From NCBI RefSeq assembly GCF_000018945.1, contig NC_011978.1, positions 1,396,729 to 1,460,728 on the forward strand: DNA of 64,000 bases, in the 5' to 3' direction. The DNA is from Thermotoga neapolitana DSM 4359 (GTDB lineage Bacteria; Thermotogota; Thermotogae; Thermotogales; Thermotogaceae). Below are positions 52,261-61,937 of this stretch, in pieces (the stretch's first letter is position 1; the number at the start of each line of letters is the position of its first letter). Made by a program: the position numbers and the translations under genes. Below the pieces are notes generated by a model. That model saw only the letters and a program-made list of their open reading frames with translations, ran no database searches and was not told the DNA's origin.

Positions 52261-54150
52261 TTGAAATTTTACATCACCACCCCGATATATTACGTGAACT
52301 CAGAACCACATATTGGAAGTGCCTATACCACTATTGTAGCGGATATCATCGCTCGTTACAAACGATTCATGGGATACGATGTGTTCTTCCTCACCGGAAC
52401 GGATGAACACGGCCAGAAAGTTCTTCAGGCAGCCCAGCAGGCGGGCAAGGACCCGCAGAAGTTCTGTGACGAACTTGCAGAAAAGTTCAAACAACTCTGG
52501 AAAGAACTCAAGATCACCAACGATCACTTCATTCGCACCACCGACGAAACCCACATGAAGACCGTTCAGGAGTTCGTTGCGAAGATGAAAGAAAACGGCG
52601 ATGTGTACAAGGGAGTGTACAAGGGATGGTACTGTGTCCCCTGTGAGACTTTCTGGAACGAGGATGAGGTCGTAAAAGAAGGGGATGAGAGGCTCTGCCC
52701 TGAGTGCAGAAGGCCAGTCAAATGGGTGGAAGAGGAGAACTATTTCTTCAGGCTTTCGAAGTACAGGGATGCCCTTTTGAAACACTACGAAGAGCATCCA
52801 GATTTTGTAGAGCCAGACTTCAGAAGGAACGAAATGCTCAAGATCCTGGAAGGAGGACTAAAGGATCTCAGTATCACCAGAACCTCCTTCAAATGGGGCG
52901 TTCCGATGAAGGACGATCCAGAACACGTGATTTACGTCTGGGTGGATGCACTCATAAACTACGTCTCTGCCATAGGATACGGCTGGAATGAGGAAATGTT
53001 CAACAGATGGTGGCCAGCAGATCTGCACCTGATAGGAAAGGAAATAAACCGGTTCCATTCCATCATCTGGCCCGCCATGCTCATGTCCGTTGGACTGCCT
53101 TTGCCTGAAAAGGTCTTTGCCCATGGCTGGCTCACCGTGAACGGCCAGAAGATCAGCAAATCCCTTGGAAACGCGATAGATCCGAGGTTTTTTGTGAAGC
53201 GGTACGGAAACGACGTGGTCAGGTACTACCTGATAAGAGACATCGTGTTCGGTAAGGACGGCGATTTCTCAGAAGAAAGACTGGTTCACAGGTTGAATTC
53301 AGATCTTGCAAACGACTACGGGAATCTCCTTCACAGGATCACGGCGATGATAAACAAGTACTTCAACGGCAAACTTCCCTCTCCAGCGAATGAGGAAGGA
53401 CCCGATGGCTGGCTGAAGGAGAGGTTCTTCGAAACGAAGAACGCGTACTACGATCTCATGGATTCCTACAGGCTGACGGAAGCACTCGACAGGATATGGG
53501 AGTTCATAGCGGATGCGAACAAATACTTCAACGACACAAAACCGTGGGTACTGGCAAAGGAAGGAAAATCAGAAAGACTGGGAACGGTACTCTACAACTC
53601 GCTCGAGGCTGTTTTCAAGGTGGCTCTGATGACACTACCCGTGATGCCTGACACCTCGCAGGAGGTCTTCCGCAGGGTCTCCTTCGATGAGAATCCTCAC
53701 AGGAACCATCTTGAAACCTGGGGAGTTCTGAGAGCGGGAAGAAGTGTACACCACGGAGAGCCACTCTTCAGGAAAATAGACACGAAAACGTTCAAAAAGG
53801 TGGTGGAGACGGTGTCGGTTGAACAGAACCTTATCACCATAGACGATTTTGCGAAGGTGGATCTTCGCACCGCCAGGGTTCTCGAAGCCGAAAAGGTACC
53901 AAATTCCAGAAAGCTCATCAAACTGATCGTTGACCTTGGAACGGAGAAAAGACAGATCGTTGCCGGGATAGCCGAATACTACAAGCCAGAAGACCTTGTA
54001 GGGAAAACCATCATCGTCGTTGCGAACCTGAAGCCCGCAAAACTCATGGGTATAGAGTCTCAGGGAATGCTTCTTGCCGCAAAAGCGGGTGACACGTTGA
54101 GACTCTTGACTGTTGACGGGGATATCGCACCGGGTGCCAGAGTATCATAA
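52261..54150 (+). CDS. metG: Methionyl-tRNA synthetase with C-terminal tRNA-binding domain
   Basis: This protein has about 629 residues from TTG 52261, preceded by AGGAGGTGA; upstream ATG 52219 lacks a site and adds 14 non-conserved residues. It has the HIGH motif YVNSEPHIGSAYTT (residues ~10-23) and a zinc knuckle CVPCETFW...CPECRRPV. The KISKSLGNAID motif follows at about residue 297. Then come an anticodon domain and a C-terminal EMAPII/Arc1p-like OB fold (from IDDFAKVDLRTARVLEAEKV) that binds tRNA and allows dimerisation. Confidence 0.97.
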   Translation: MKFYITTPIYYVNSEPHIGSAYTTIVADIIARYKRFMGYDVFFLTGTDEHGQKVLQAAQQAGKDPQKFCDELAEKFKQLWKELKITNDHFIRTTDETHMKTVQEFVAKMKENGDVYKGVYKGWYCVPCETFWNEDEVVKEGDERLCPECRRPVKWVEEENYFFRLSKYRDALLKHYEEHPDFVEPDFRRNEMLKILEGGLKDLSITRTSFKWGVPMKDDPEHVIYVWVDALINYVSAIGYGWNEEMFNRWWPADLHLIGKEINRFHSIIWPAMLMSVGLPLPEKVFAHGWLTVNGQKISKSLGNAIDPRFFVKRYGNDVVRYYLIRDIVFGKDGDFSEERLVHRLNSDLANDYGNLLHRITAMINKYFNGKLPSPANEEGPDGWLKERFFETKNAYYDLMDSYRLTEALDRIWEFIADANKYFNDTKPWVLAKEGKSERLGTVLYNSLEAVFKVALMTLPVMPDTSQEVFRRVSFDENPHRNHLETWGVLRAGRSVHHGEPLFRKIDTKTFKKVVETVSVEQNLITIDDFAKVDLRTARVLEAEKVPNSRKLIKLIVDLGTEKRQIVAGIAEYYKPEDLVGKTIIVVANLKPAKLMGIESQGMLLAAKAGDTLRLLTVDGDIAPGARVS

Positions 54151-54163
54151 CGGAGGGATGTGA

Positions 54164-56575
54164 ATGCCGGAGATTCTGATAAACAGACCGATCGAGGACG
54201 AACTTGTTGACTCGTATCTTCTCTACTCCATGAGCGTCATAGTGGGAAGGGCCATTCCCGATGTGAGAGATGGCCTCAAACCGGTTCAGAGGCGCATTCT
54301 GTACGGAATGTACGAACTTGGCCTCACCCACAACTCGCCGACGAAAAAGAGTGCAAGAATCGTCGGTGAAGTGATGGGTAAGTACCATCCCCACGGAGAT
54401 GCTCCAGTCTACGATGCCCTCGTGAGGATGGCCCAGCCCTTCACGATGAGGTATCCCCTCATAGAGGGACAGGGAAACTTCGGTTCCATCGACAGGGACC
54501 CTCCTGCCGCCATGAGGTACACAGAAGCAAGACTCACCCGACTTGCGGAGGAAATGCTTGAAGACATAGACAAGAACACGGTGAACATGGTCGACAACTT
54601 CGACGGTACCTTGAAGGAACCAGAAGTACTTCCCTCGAAGGTTCCGAACCTCATAATAAACGGCGCCTCCGGTATAGCCGTTGGAATGGCCACCAGCATA
54701 CCTCCACACAACCTGTCGGAAACCGTGGACGCTCTGGTGTACCTGATAGATCATCCGGAAGCCAGCGTTGAAGAACTCATGCAGTTCATCAAGGGGCCGG
54801 ACTTTCCCACGGGTGGCATCGTGGTGAACGGTTCTGAACTCAAAAACGTGTACGAAGAAGGAAGAGGAAGGATAGTAGTAAGGGGAAAAGTACACGTTGA
54901 AGAGGGAAAAAGACTGAAGAGGATCGTGATCACCGAGATCCCCTACGGCGTCAGCAAGGCGGGTCTTATAGAGCAGATAGCAAAACTCGTGAAGGACGAC
55001 GACTCCCTTCCTGTGAGAAACATAAGGGATGAATCCGACAAGCGTGGGTTGAGGGTTGTCATAGAGATACCGAAGGATACCAACGAGGACATCATAATAA
55101 ACAACCTTTACAAGCGAACTGCCCTCCAGGATTACTTCAACGTACAGATGCTGGTCATAGACAAAAACAAAAGACCAAGGTTGATGAATTTGAAAGGGCT
55201 GCTCGAGGCCTTTCTGGAACATCGCTTCGAAGTCATCAGAAGGAGAGCCGAGTACGAGTACGAAAAATTCACAAAACGTGCCCACGTTGTGGAAGGCTTG
55301 CTGAAAGCGGCGAGGGCAATAGGAGTGGTCGTCGATATCGTCAGAAACAGCAAAGATGTCGAATCGGCCAGAAACTCTTTGATGGAAACCCTTGAGATAA
55401 GCGAGGAACAGGCAAAAGCGATTCTTGATATGAGGCTCTCAAGACTCACCTCCCTTGAAATAGAAAATCTACAAAACGAATACTCGGACCTGGTGAAAAA
55501 GATCTCAGAGGTGAAGGAGATCCTCGAAAAGGACGAAAAAGTAAGAGAGATAATGAAAAAAGAATTTCTCTATTTGAAAGAACGATACGGTGATCCAAGA
55601 AGGACGGAGATAACGGATGAAGAACTCAGGTACGACGTGGAAGAGCTCATAGTGGAAGAGGACGTGGTGATCACCCTGAGCCACAAGGGATATCTGAAGA
55701 GCACACCACTGAACAGCTACAGATCGCAGAGGCGGGGAGGAAAAGGAATCACCGTGTCAAAACTCTCAGAAGACGACGAAGTGGAGTTCGTGGTTGTAAC
55801 GAAGAACACTTCTTCGACTCTCTTCATCACCAACTTCGGAAAGGCTTACGTTTTGAAAAACTATCAGATCGAGACCACAGGACGAAACACCCGTGGAAAA
55901 CACATCTCCGCTTTCCTGAATCTTGAAGACACAGAAAGGATCGTAGCACTCGTTCCTCTGAACGGTAAAGGAAAGGATCTTGTGATCGTCACAAAATCGG
56001 GAAAGATCAAAAGAACGTCCCTTGAAGAGTTCGAAAATGCAACGAGCAACCGTGGAGTCAGAGCGATCAGGATAGAGCCGGGAGACGAAATCGTGAGTGC
56101 CAGGGTGAGCACCAGTGAGAAAGAAACTCTCGTTGTTGCAACAAAACTTGGTATGATCATAAGATTTCCTGTAAGCGATGTGAGGAGGATGGGAAGAAAC
56201 GCCGCTGGAGTTCAGGCCATAAAACTTCAGCCGGGAGATGAGGTTGTGAGTATGGACGTTGTTCCATCGGAAGAAGGAGAAATCCTCACGGTGACCGAGA
56301 AGGGATTCGGCAAAAGAACTCCCGTTCAGCTCTACAGGGTTCAGAAAAGGGGTGGAACGGGTCTGAGGAACATCTCCGATGTGAACAAAACAGGACACGT
56401 GGTGGCTGTGAGATACGTGAAAGGAGACGAGGAAATAGTTGTGGTCACACGAAACGGTATGATGATAAGAATGCCCGTGTCGGAGATCGGAGTCATCGGT
56501 CGTGTGACAAAGGGTGTGAAACTCATCGAACTCGGAGACGACACCATATCCAAGGTGGCGGTGGTGAAAGATTGA
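54164..56575 (+). CDS. gyrA: DNA gyrase subunit A
   Basis: The 803-residue protein has the winged-helix region with [31 protein letters not shown], and the catalytic tyrosine in [18 protein letters not shown] (about residue 122). A coiled-coil gate follows. The C-terminal DNA-wrapping beta-pinwheel has the GyrA box QRRGGKGI and repeated blade motifs ([34 protein letters not shown]). The GyrA box favours gyrase over topoisomerase IV. It follows metG by 13 bases. gyrB is not in the window. Confidence 0.97.
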   Translation: MPEILINRPIEDELVDSYLLYSMSVIVGRAIPDVRDGLKPVQRRILYGMYELGLTHNSPTKKSARIVGEVMGKYHPHGDAPVYDALVRMAQPFTMRYPLIEGQGNFGSIDRDPPAAMRYTEARLTRLAEEMLEDIDKNTVNMVDNFDGTLKEPEVLPSKVPNLIINGASGIAVGMATSIPPHNLSETVDALVYLIDHPEASVEELMQFIKGPDFPTGGIVVNGSELKNVYEEGRGRIVVRGKVHVEEGKRLKRIVITEIPYGVSKAGLIEQIAKLVKDDDSLPVRNIRDESDKRGLRVVIEIPKDTNEDIIINNLYKRTALQDYFNVQMLVIDKNKRPRLMNLKGLLEAFLEHRFEVIRRRAEYEYEKFTKRAHVVEGLLKAARAIGVVVDIVRNSKDVESARNSLMETLEISEEQAKAILDMRLSRLTSLEIENLQNEYSDLVKKISEVKEILEKDEKVREIMKKEFLYLKERYGDPRRTEITDEELRYDVEELIVEEDVVITLSHKGYLKSTPLNSYRSQRRGGKGITVSKLSEDDEVEFVVVTKNTSSTLFITNFGKAYVLKNYQIETTGRNTRGKHISAFLNLEDTERIVALVPLNGKGKDLVIVTKSGKIKRTSLEEFENATSNRGVRAIRIEPGDEIVSARVSTSEKETLVVATKLGMIIRFPVSDVRRMGRNAAGVQAIKLQPGDEVVSMDVVPSEEGEILTVTEKGFGKRTPVQLYRVQKRGGTGLRNISDVNKTGHVVAVRYVKGDEEIVVVTRNGMMIRMPVSEIGVIGRVTKGVKLIELGDDTISKVAVVKD

Positions 56576-56949
56576 GAAGGCCGATAGAACACACCGCAGA
56601 CGTTGCCTATGAGATCTCAGGACGGTCTTATCTGGATCTTCTCGAAGAGGCAAAGAACATCCTCCTTGAGGAGGAAGGGATCGTTTTCAGCGAGGGTGAG
56701 GAAAAGAAGAAGATCTACCCGTGTGAAGAGACAGAGGACAACTTCTTCGACACGGTGAACGACTGGATACTCGAGATCTCAAAGGGATGGGCTCCACACA
56801 CCATCGAAAACAAAGAAGGTAAATTAACGGTGACGTTCAGAAAGATAAAGAAGAAGGAAGGAACGGAGATAAAGGCTCTCACCTACCACCTTCTGAAGTT
56901 CGAACGGAAAGACGGTGAGCTGAGAACGAAGGTGGTGTTCGACACTTGA
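56572..56949 (+). CDS. Archease family protein
   Basis: The 125-residue protein starts at TTG 56572 overlapping the gyrA TGA. It has the archease pattern [25 protein letters not shown] and [23 protein letters not shown] ending at the conserved FD. Archeases assist the RNA ligase RtcB by promoting guanylation; RtcB is not adjacent here. A T. maritima homologue has a known structure, from memory. It overlaps lexA by 4 bases. Confidence 0.92.
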   Translation: MRRPIEHTADVAYEISGRSYLDLLEEAKNILLEEEGIVFSEGEEKKKIYPCEETEDNFFDTVNDWILEISKGWAPHTIENKEGKLTVTFRKIKKKEGTEIKALTYHLLKFERKDGELRTKVVFDT

Positions 56950-57569
56950 AGGACCTTACCGCAAAACAAAGGAGTGTTCTGATTTTCATAGAAGAGTTCA
57001 TAGAGAAAAACGGATACCCTCCCTCGGTGAGGGAAATAGCACGACGTTTCAGAATCACACCCCGGGGAGCGCAACTTCACCTTGTGGCACTGGAAAAGAA
57101 AGGCTACATCGAAAGAAAAAATGGAAAACCCCGTGCAATGAGAGTGACAAAGAGCGTGAAAAACAGAGTACCGCTGATCGGAGAGATTCGGGCTGGAGAA
57201 AAGAAAGAAGCGATCGAGTATCTGGAAGATTACATAGAAGTGCCCGGCAGTTTTCTCTCGAGCGGCTACGAGCACTTTCTTTTGAGGGTAAAGGGCGAAA
57301 GCATGATAGAAGAACACATCTGTGACGGGGATCTTGTCCTCATCAGAAGACAGGACTGGGCTCAGAACGGAGACATCGTGGCGGCGATGGTTGAGGGAGA
57401 GGTCACCCTCAAAAAGTTCTTCCAGAGAGGCGAGATGGTCGAGTTGAGGCCGGCGAACAAAGAAATGTCACCGATGTTCTTCAGAGCAGACAGGGTGAAG
57501 ATACTCGGAAAAGTGGTCGGGGTGTTCAGAAAATATGAGGGGGGAAGGACATGTTTCCTTACAAGATAG
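56946..57569 (+). CDS. lexA: LexA repressor
   Basis: The 207-residue protein starts at TTG 56946. The N-terminal winged helix is KQRSVLIFIEEFIEKNGYPPSVREIARRF (residues 8-36). The self-cleavage site is an Ala-Gly at 83-84 (EIRAGEKKE). The catalytic serine S119 is in GESMIEEHICDGDLV and the lysine K156 is in EVTLKKFF. It represses SOS-type genes until RecA triggers cleavage. Being inside an operon after gyrA rather than autonomous is unusual; no operator was recognised upstream. Confidence 0.95.
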   Translation: MKDLTAKQRSVLIFIEEFIEKNGYPPSVREIARRFRITPRGAQLHLVALEKKGYIERKNGKPRAMRVTKSVKNRVPLIGEIRAGEKKEAIEYLEDYIEVPGSFLSSGYEHFLLRVKGESMIEEHICDGDLVLIRRQDWAQNGDIVAAMVEGEVTLKKFFQRGEMVELRPANKEMSPMFFRADRVKILGKVVGVFRKYEGGRTCFLTR

Positions 57570-57892
57570 TAGAAGACGTTGTTATACTCATGCCCAACAA
57601 GGAACTCAACATAGAGAATGCACACCTGTTCAAAAAGTGGGTGTTCGACGAGTTCTTGAACAAAGGATACAACAAAATCCTTCTTGTGCTTTCCGACGTG
57701 GAGAGTATCGACAGTTTCAGTCTGGGAGTCATTGTGAACATATTGAAGAGCGTAAGCAGTGTAGGAGGCTTTTTCGCGCTGGTGTCTCCGAATGAGAGGG
57801 TGGAAAGGGTGCTTTCCATAACAAACCTGGTTCGAATCGTGAAGATCTACGATACGATATCGGAGGCGCTGGAGGAGGTGCAGGGAAGGTGA
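57551..57892 (+). CDS. STAS-domain anti-anti-sigma factor
   Basis: The 113-residue single STAS domain begins FPYKIVEDVVILMPNKELNIENA. It has the phosphorylatable serine region VESIDSFSLGVIVNIL (S55/S57) and ends LVRIVKIYDTISEALEEV. It is the SpoIIAA/RsbV type, which normally binds an anti-sigma kinase; a T. maritima homologue (TM1081, from memory) is structurally known. No kinase or phosphatase is adjacent. It starts 19 bases before the lexA stop. Confidence 0.92.
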   Translation: MFPYKIVEDVVILMPNKELNIENAHLFKKWVFDEFLNKGYNKILLVLSDVESIDSFSLGVIVNILKSVSSVGGFFALVSPNERVERVLSITNLVRIVKIYDTISEALEEVQGR

Positions 57893-58320
57893 AGATCGCC
57901 ATAGCATCAGACCACGCTGCGTTTGAGTTGAAAGAGAAGGTGAAAAACTACCTTCTGAACAAGGGTATCGAAGTCCTGGACCATGGTACACACTCCGAAG
58001 AGTCCGTTGATTACCCGGACTATGCAAAGAAGGTTGTACAATCCGTCCTGTCAAACGAGGTGGACTACGGGATACTGCTCTGTGGGACTGGACTCGGTAT
58101 GTCGATTGCCGCAAACAGATACAGAGGCATAAGGGCTGCTCTCTGTCTCTTTCCGGACATGGCAAGGCTTGCAAGGTCACACAACAACGCGAACGTGCTC
58201 GTTCTTCCCGGAAGACTGATCGGTTCAGAACTCGCTTTCTGGATAGTGGATACCTTTCTTTCAACACCCTTCGATGGAGGAAGACACGAAAGGAGAATAA
58301 GAAAGATTGATGAGGTTTAA
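57889..58320 (+). CDS. rpiB: Ribose-5-phosphate isomerase B
   Basis: The 143-residue protein has [18 protein letters not shown] (substrate phosphate site), [10 protein letters not shown], and the catalytic [22 protein letters not shown] with the active-site cysteine. It interconverts ribose and ribulose 5-phosphate. It starts at GTG 57889 after GGAGGTGCAGG, overlapping the STAS gene by 4 bases. Confidence 0.96.
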   Translation: MKIAIASDHAAFELKEKVKNYLLNKGIEVLDHGTHSEESVDYPDYAKKVVQSVLSNEVDYGILLCGTGLGMSIAANRYRGIRAALCLFPDMARLARSHNNANVLVLPGRLIGSELAFWIVDTFLSTPFDGGRHERRIRKIDEV

Positions 58321-59104
58321 AGAACTGGTGTTCCTTTTGAAAATAGACGAGGAGGAACTTCTGGAAAAACTTTACGAGGAAGGCTTTTTCAACTTCGCGA
58401 TAGAGGAAAACAAAGAAGGAGACAGGTTGCTCAGAGTGTATCTTCGGGAAGGGGAAACTCTTCCTTCTTTTTTGAGCAACTGGAAGATCCTGGATGAGAG
58501 GTTAACGACTCCGAAGGACTGGATGGTTGAACTGGAACCGTTCGAGATCGTAGAGGACGTGGTGGTCGATCCCACAGAGAAAGTGACAAGAACGGACAAG
58601 ATCGTGGTGAAACTTTCCCCGGGAGTCGCTTTCGGAACGGGACTTCATCCCACCACTCAGATGAGCGTGTTCTTTCTGAAGAAATACCTGAAAAAGGGAG
58701 ACAGAGTGGTGGATGTGGGATGTGGAACCGGAATCCTCGCCATAGTGGCGAAAAAGCTCGGAGCCTCGTACGTGATGGCGGTGGATGTGGATGAGCAGGC
58801 GGTTGAGGTCGCAAAAGAGAACGTTCAGAAGAACAGCGTGGATGTCATCGTGAAACGATCCGATCTTCTTTCGGAAGTTGATGGTGTTTTTGATCTTGTC
58901 GTCTCCAACATCCTCGCGGAGATCCACCTGAGGCTCCTCGAAGACGTGGACAGAATCACCCACGAAAGGTCCATCTTGATCCTCTCCGGAATCGTGGATA
59001 CGAAAGAAAATATGGTCAGAGAAAAGGCCAGCAAGAAGGGATGGAATCTTCTGGAAAGGAAGCAGGAAAGAGAATGGGTGACCCTCGTGATGAAAAGATC
59101 GTAG
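58310..59104 (+). CDS. prmA: Ribosomal protein L11 methyltransferase
   Basis: This protein has about 264 residues from ATG 58310. A small N-terminal substrate-binding domain is followed by the SAM-binding motif [21 protein letters not shown] (~137-157) and the PrmA motif [15 protein letters not shown] in place of NPPY. The preceding [17 protein letters not shown] is also diagnostic. It trimethylates ribosomal protein L11. It overlaps rpiB by 11 bases. Confidence 0.95.
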   Translation: MRFKELVFLLKIDEEELLEKLYEEGFFNFAIEENKEGDRLLRVYLREGETLPSFLSNWKILDERLTTPKDWMVELEPFEIVEDVVVDPTEKVTRTDKIVVKLSPGVAFGTGLHPTTQMSVFFLKKYLKKGDRVVDVGCGTGILAIVAKKLGASYVMAVDVDEQAVEVAKENVQKNSVDVIVKRSDLLSEVDGVFDLVVSNILAEIHLRLLEDVDRITHERSILILSGIVDTKENMVREKASKKGWNLLERKQEREWVTLVMKRS

Positions 59105-59586
59105 GATGGCAACTTGGTAGAAAGATCACGAACATGAGACGCGTTGTCTTTCGATGTCCCTATGGATACCCCGTCGTTATAGAAAGCTTTCCCATCAAAG
59201 ACGGAAAGCCTTTTCCTACACTTTACTGGCTCACCTGCCCTCATCTGAGAAAGGAAGTCTCAAAACTCGAATCACAGGGATATGTAAAAGAGTTCGAGGA
59301 AAAACTGGAAAGAGAAGGCAAGCTTCGAGAAAAGATGAAGAAAGCTCACGTTGAGATCATAAAAAAAAGGGCAGAACTCTTGCCAGAAGATCACCCCTTC
59401 CGGGAGATTCTTTCAAAGGTTGGAACCGGTGGTATCAGAGACTTCACCAAACTGAAATGTCTCCACCTTCATCTTGCAGACTATCTGGCCGGAGTGAAAA
59501 ACCCCGTAGGGGAGATGGTGTGGGATCTTGTGGAGAGAAAGTTCTGCGAAGAGAAGCTTTGCAGAGCGGGGGAGGCGAGAGAATGA
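59074..59586 (+). CDS. DUF501 family protein
   Basis: This protein has about 170 residues from ATG 59074 (AGGAAAGAGA upstream), overlapping the prmA 3' end by 31 bases. The DUF501 pattern is clear: [26 protein letters not shown]...[22 protein letters not shown], then [24 protein letters not shown]. The conserved cysteines and histidines could bind metal. Function unknown. Confidence 0.85.
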   Translation: MGDPRDEKIVGWQLGRKITNMRRVVFRCPYGYPVVIESFPIKDGKPFPTLYWLTCPHLRKEVSKLESQGYVKEFEEKLEREGKLREKMKKAHVEIIKKRAELLPEDHPFREILSKVGTGGIRDFTKLKCLHLHLADYLAGVKNPVGEMVWDLVERKFCEEKLCRAGEARE

Positions 59587-60425
59587 GAATCATAGAGACT
59601 ATCGAAGAGATGAAGAAATTCTCCGAAGAAATGAGGGAAAAGAAGAAAACAATCGGTTTCGTTCCCACAATGGGATATCTTCACGAAGGTCATCTTTCAC
59701 TCGTGAGAAGAGCAAGGGCAGAGAACGACGTGGTCGTGGTGAGCATCTTCGTGAATCCCACTCAGTTTGGCCCAAACGAAGATTACGAGAGATACCCGAG
59801 GGACTTCGAGAGAGACAGGAAACTTCTTGAGAGAGAAAACGTGGATTGCGTTTTTCACCCGTCTGTGGAAGAGATGTATCCACCCGACTTCTCCACGTTC
59901 GTTGAGGAGACAAAGCTTTCAAAACCGCTGTGTGGTAGATCCAGGCCCGGACACTTTCGAGGGGTGTGTACCGTGGTCACAAAGCTCTTCAACATCGTGA
60001 AACCACACAGGGCGTACTTCGGTCAAAAAGATGCACAGCAGTTCAGGGTACTCAGGAGAATGGTGAGAGATCTGAACATGGACGTTGAGATGATCGAGTG
60101 TCCCATAGTGAGAGAACCAGACGGTCTTGCGATGAGTTCAAGAAACGTCTATCTCACACCTGAAGAGAGAAAACAGGCTCTTGCCCTGTACCAGTCGTTG
60201 AAAATCGCTGAAAACCTCTTTTTGAACGGTGAGAGGGATGCTGTGAAGATAAAGGAAGCGATGATCAATCATCTGTCCAGATTCGACAGAGTGAAGATAG
60301 ACTACGTGGAGATCGTCGATGAGGAAACGCTGGAGCCCGTTGAAAAGATCGATCGAAAGGTGATCGTCGCGGTCGCCGCCTGGGTGGGAAAGGCAAGACT
60401 GATAGACAACACGATACTGGGGTGA
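59583..60425 (+). CDS. panC: Pantothenate synthetase (pantoate--beta-alanine ligase)
   Basis: The 280-residue protein starts at ATG 59583 (ATGA overlap). It has [17 protein letters not shown] (ATP-binding HxGH motif), [19 protein letters not shown], the [23 protein letters not shown] stretch, [13 protein letters not shown] and [13 protein letters not shown]. It condenses pantoate with beta-alanine in pantothenate/CoA synthesis. No panB or panD adjoins. Confidence 0.97.
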   Translation: MRIIETIEEMKKFSEEMREKKKTIGFVPTMGYLHEGHLSLVRRARAENDVVVVSIFVNPTQFGPNEDYERYPRDFERDRKLLERENVDCVFHPSVEEMYPPDFSTFVEETKLSKPLCGRSRPGHFRGVCTVVTKLFNIVKPHRAYFGQKDAQQFRVLRRMVRDLNMDVEMIECPIVREPDGLAMSSRNVYLTPEERKQALALYQSLKIAENLFLNGERDAVKIKEAMINHLSRFDRVKIDYVEIVDEETLEPVEKIDRKVIVAVAAWVGKARLIDNTILG

Positions 60426-60431
60426 TCCACA

Positions 60432-60905
60432 GTGAAGCGCTTTCTTGTAATATCTGACTCGCACGTTCCTGTACGAATGCCAGATCTTCCCGATGAAATC
60501 ATAAACGCCCTGAAAGAATACGACGGGGTTATAGGACTTGGAGACTACGTGGACCTTGACACGGTGATCCTTCTGGAGAAATCTTCCAGAGAATTCTACG
60601 GAGTCCACGGAAACATGGACTATCCGGATGTGAAGGAGCATCTTCCGTTCTCCAAAGTGCTTCTTCTGGAAGGTGTGAACATCGGAATTTGTCATGGCTG
60701 GGGTGCTCCCTGGGATCTGAAAGACCGCCTTCTCAGGGTGTTCAACGAAAAACCAGATGTGATACTGTTTGGACACACACATGAACCCGAAGACACCACG
60801 AAAGCGGGTGTGAGGTTTTTGAACCCTGGAAGCCTCGCAGAAGGATCCTACGCTGTTTTGACTCTCGATGGAGGTGAAGTGAGATTCGAGTTGAAGAAAC
60901 TGTGA
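60432..60905 (+). CDS. Small metallophosphoesterase (MJ0936/YfcE-like)
   Basis: The 157-residue protein has LVISDSHVPV, GLGDYV, VHGNMDYPDV, ICHGWGAPW and LFGHTHEPE with NPGS, the two-metal phosphoesterase motifs of small archaeal/bacterial phosphodiesterases. GTG 60432 start. It is only distantly like the one at 35776-36339, with a shorter insert. Substrate unknown. Confidence 0.9.
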   Translation: MKRFLVISDSHVPVRMPDLPDEIINALKEYDGVIGLGDYVDLDTVILLEKSSREFYGVHGNMDYPDVKEHLPFSKVLLLEGVNIGICHGWGAPWDLKDRLLRVFNEKPDVILFGHTHEPEDTTKAGVRFLNPGSLAEGSYAVLTLDGGEVRFELKKL

Positions 60906-61846
60906 GGGAGATCGTTGAAGACATAAGAGAGACAGTGAAAGATGGAAAACTCTACGTTGCCTTCTCTGGAGGGAAGGATAGCTCTCTTGTTGCGATCCTT
61001 GCGAAGATGGCCCTCGGAGAAGAGAGGGTGGAACTCGTCACCGTCGACTGGGGACCTTACACCTACGAAAAATCAAGAAAGATCGTTCGAAGTTTTGCGG
61101 AAAAGTATGGGCTGAAGCACACCTTCATCCCGTCCAACGGACTTCAGGAGAAGGTCTGGAGATACGGTCCTTCGTGTAACGCCTGTACGAGGGATGTGAA
61201 AACGCGTCTTGTGAAAGAGTACGCCGGTGGTTGCCTTGTTGCGAGCGGTGCCAACGCCTCAGATAGTTGGGGGAAAACGGGGCTGAAGGTCTTCGATGGA
61301 GTCTACTCACCCCTTTACAGGGTGGGAAAGGCCGAGATAAACGCGATGATAGATCATCTCGGAATAGAAGTGAGAAAGATAGGAGAGTCTGCAGGAAGAG
61401 AAGGCTGCAAACTGAAGCATCTTTTGAAGATGCTCATAAACCCGAACTACCATGGAAGAGCGGTTTCGGTGGCAAACGAGATCCTTCTGAACGTTCTGGA
61501 AAAACACGGTTTCGCTCCAGAACTTGCGAACGTGAAGATCATAGGACCCCTCTCCAGAAACATCGCACTGGTGAACGTCAAACCCTTTCCACCAGAAGAA
61601 ATCGTTGAAGAGATCGTTGAAAAACTTTCAGAGGAGAAGACGATAGACGAGGTGGTGGTCGTTGACGGGCCAATGAGACTCTTTGTTCTTGCAAATCCTG
61701 CGATCTACAGAAACGAAGAGTCAAGAAAGTGGATAAAGGAGGGAAGGCTCCAGCCAGAGTTTGCCTTCCCCATAGAGGTGGAATGGAAAGAGTCCAGAAA
61801 CAACAGGCTGAGAACCTTTCAGGTGATCGACTTCAGGAAGGAGTGA
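60902..61846 (+). CDS. PP-loop ATP pyrophosphatase family protein
   Basis: The 314-residue protein has the PP-loop SGGKDSSLV at residues 22-30, then VELVTVDWGPYTYEKSR and a CxxC in PSCNACTRDVKTR. GANASDSWGKTGLK and SAGREGCKLKHLLKM follow. The C-terminal half is unlike classical TtcA, QueC or LarE and may form its own domain. PP-loop enzymes adenylate substrates, commonly in tRNA thiolation or sulfur transfer. The cysteines fit a metal or sulfur-relay role. Substrate unknown. It overlaps the phosphoesterase gene by 4 bases (GTG start). Confidence 0.8.
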   Translation: MREIVEDIRETVKDGKLYVAFSGGKDSSLVAILAKMALGEERVELVTVDWGPYTYEKSRKIVRSFAEKYGLKHTFIPSNGLQEKVWRYGPSCNACTRDVKTRLVKEYAGGCLVASGANASDSWGKTGLKVFDGVYSPLYRVGKAEINAMIDHLGIEVRKIGESAGREGCKLKHLLKMLINPNYHGRAVSVANEILLNVLEKHGFAPELANVKIIGPLSRNIALVNVKPFPPEEIVEEIVEKLSEEKTIDEVVVVDGPMRLFVLANPAIYRNEESRKWIKEGRLQPEFAFPIEVEWKESRNNRLRTFQVIDFRKE

Positions 61847-61850
61847 AAGA

Positions 61851-61937
61851 ATGGCATTCAGATGCCCCCTTCTTCTCTTTCTGAGAAGGATCTTCAGGTT
61901 TAAAAGAAGACCGAAGTTCAGGGTGAAAAAGAACTGA
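61851..61937 (+). CDS. Small basic ORF (28 residues) at the end of the metG-gyrA string
   Basis: ATG 61851 is preceded by a strong AAGGAGTGAAAGA site and begins 4 bases after the PP-loop stop. The product starts MAFRCPLLLFLRRIFRF and is very basic (about 11 Arg/Lys of 28) with a short hydrophobic stretch. It overlaps the 3' end of the convergent glycoside hydrolase by 20 bases. It could be a membrane-associated or RNA-binding micropeptide, or a chance ORF. Confidence 0.4.
   Translation: MAFRCPLLLFLRRIFRFKRRPKFRVKKN

Noticed and set aside
54044-55285. 413-codon open frame on the minus strand
   Set aside because: It lies wholly opposite gyrA and the end of metG; its composition is what antisense of those codons gives.
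57828-57845. GGTTCGAAT resembling a tRNA T-arm
   Set aside because: It lies inside the STAS gene with no acceptor or anticodon arms around it.
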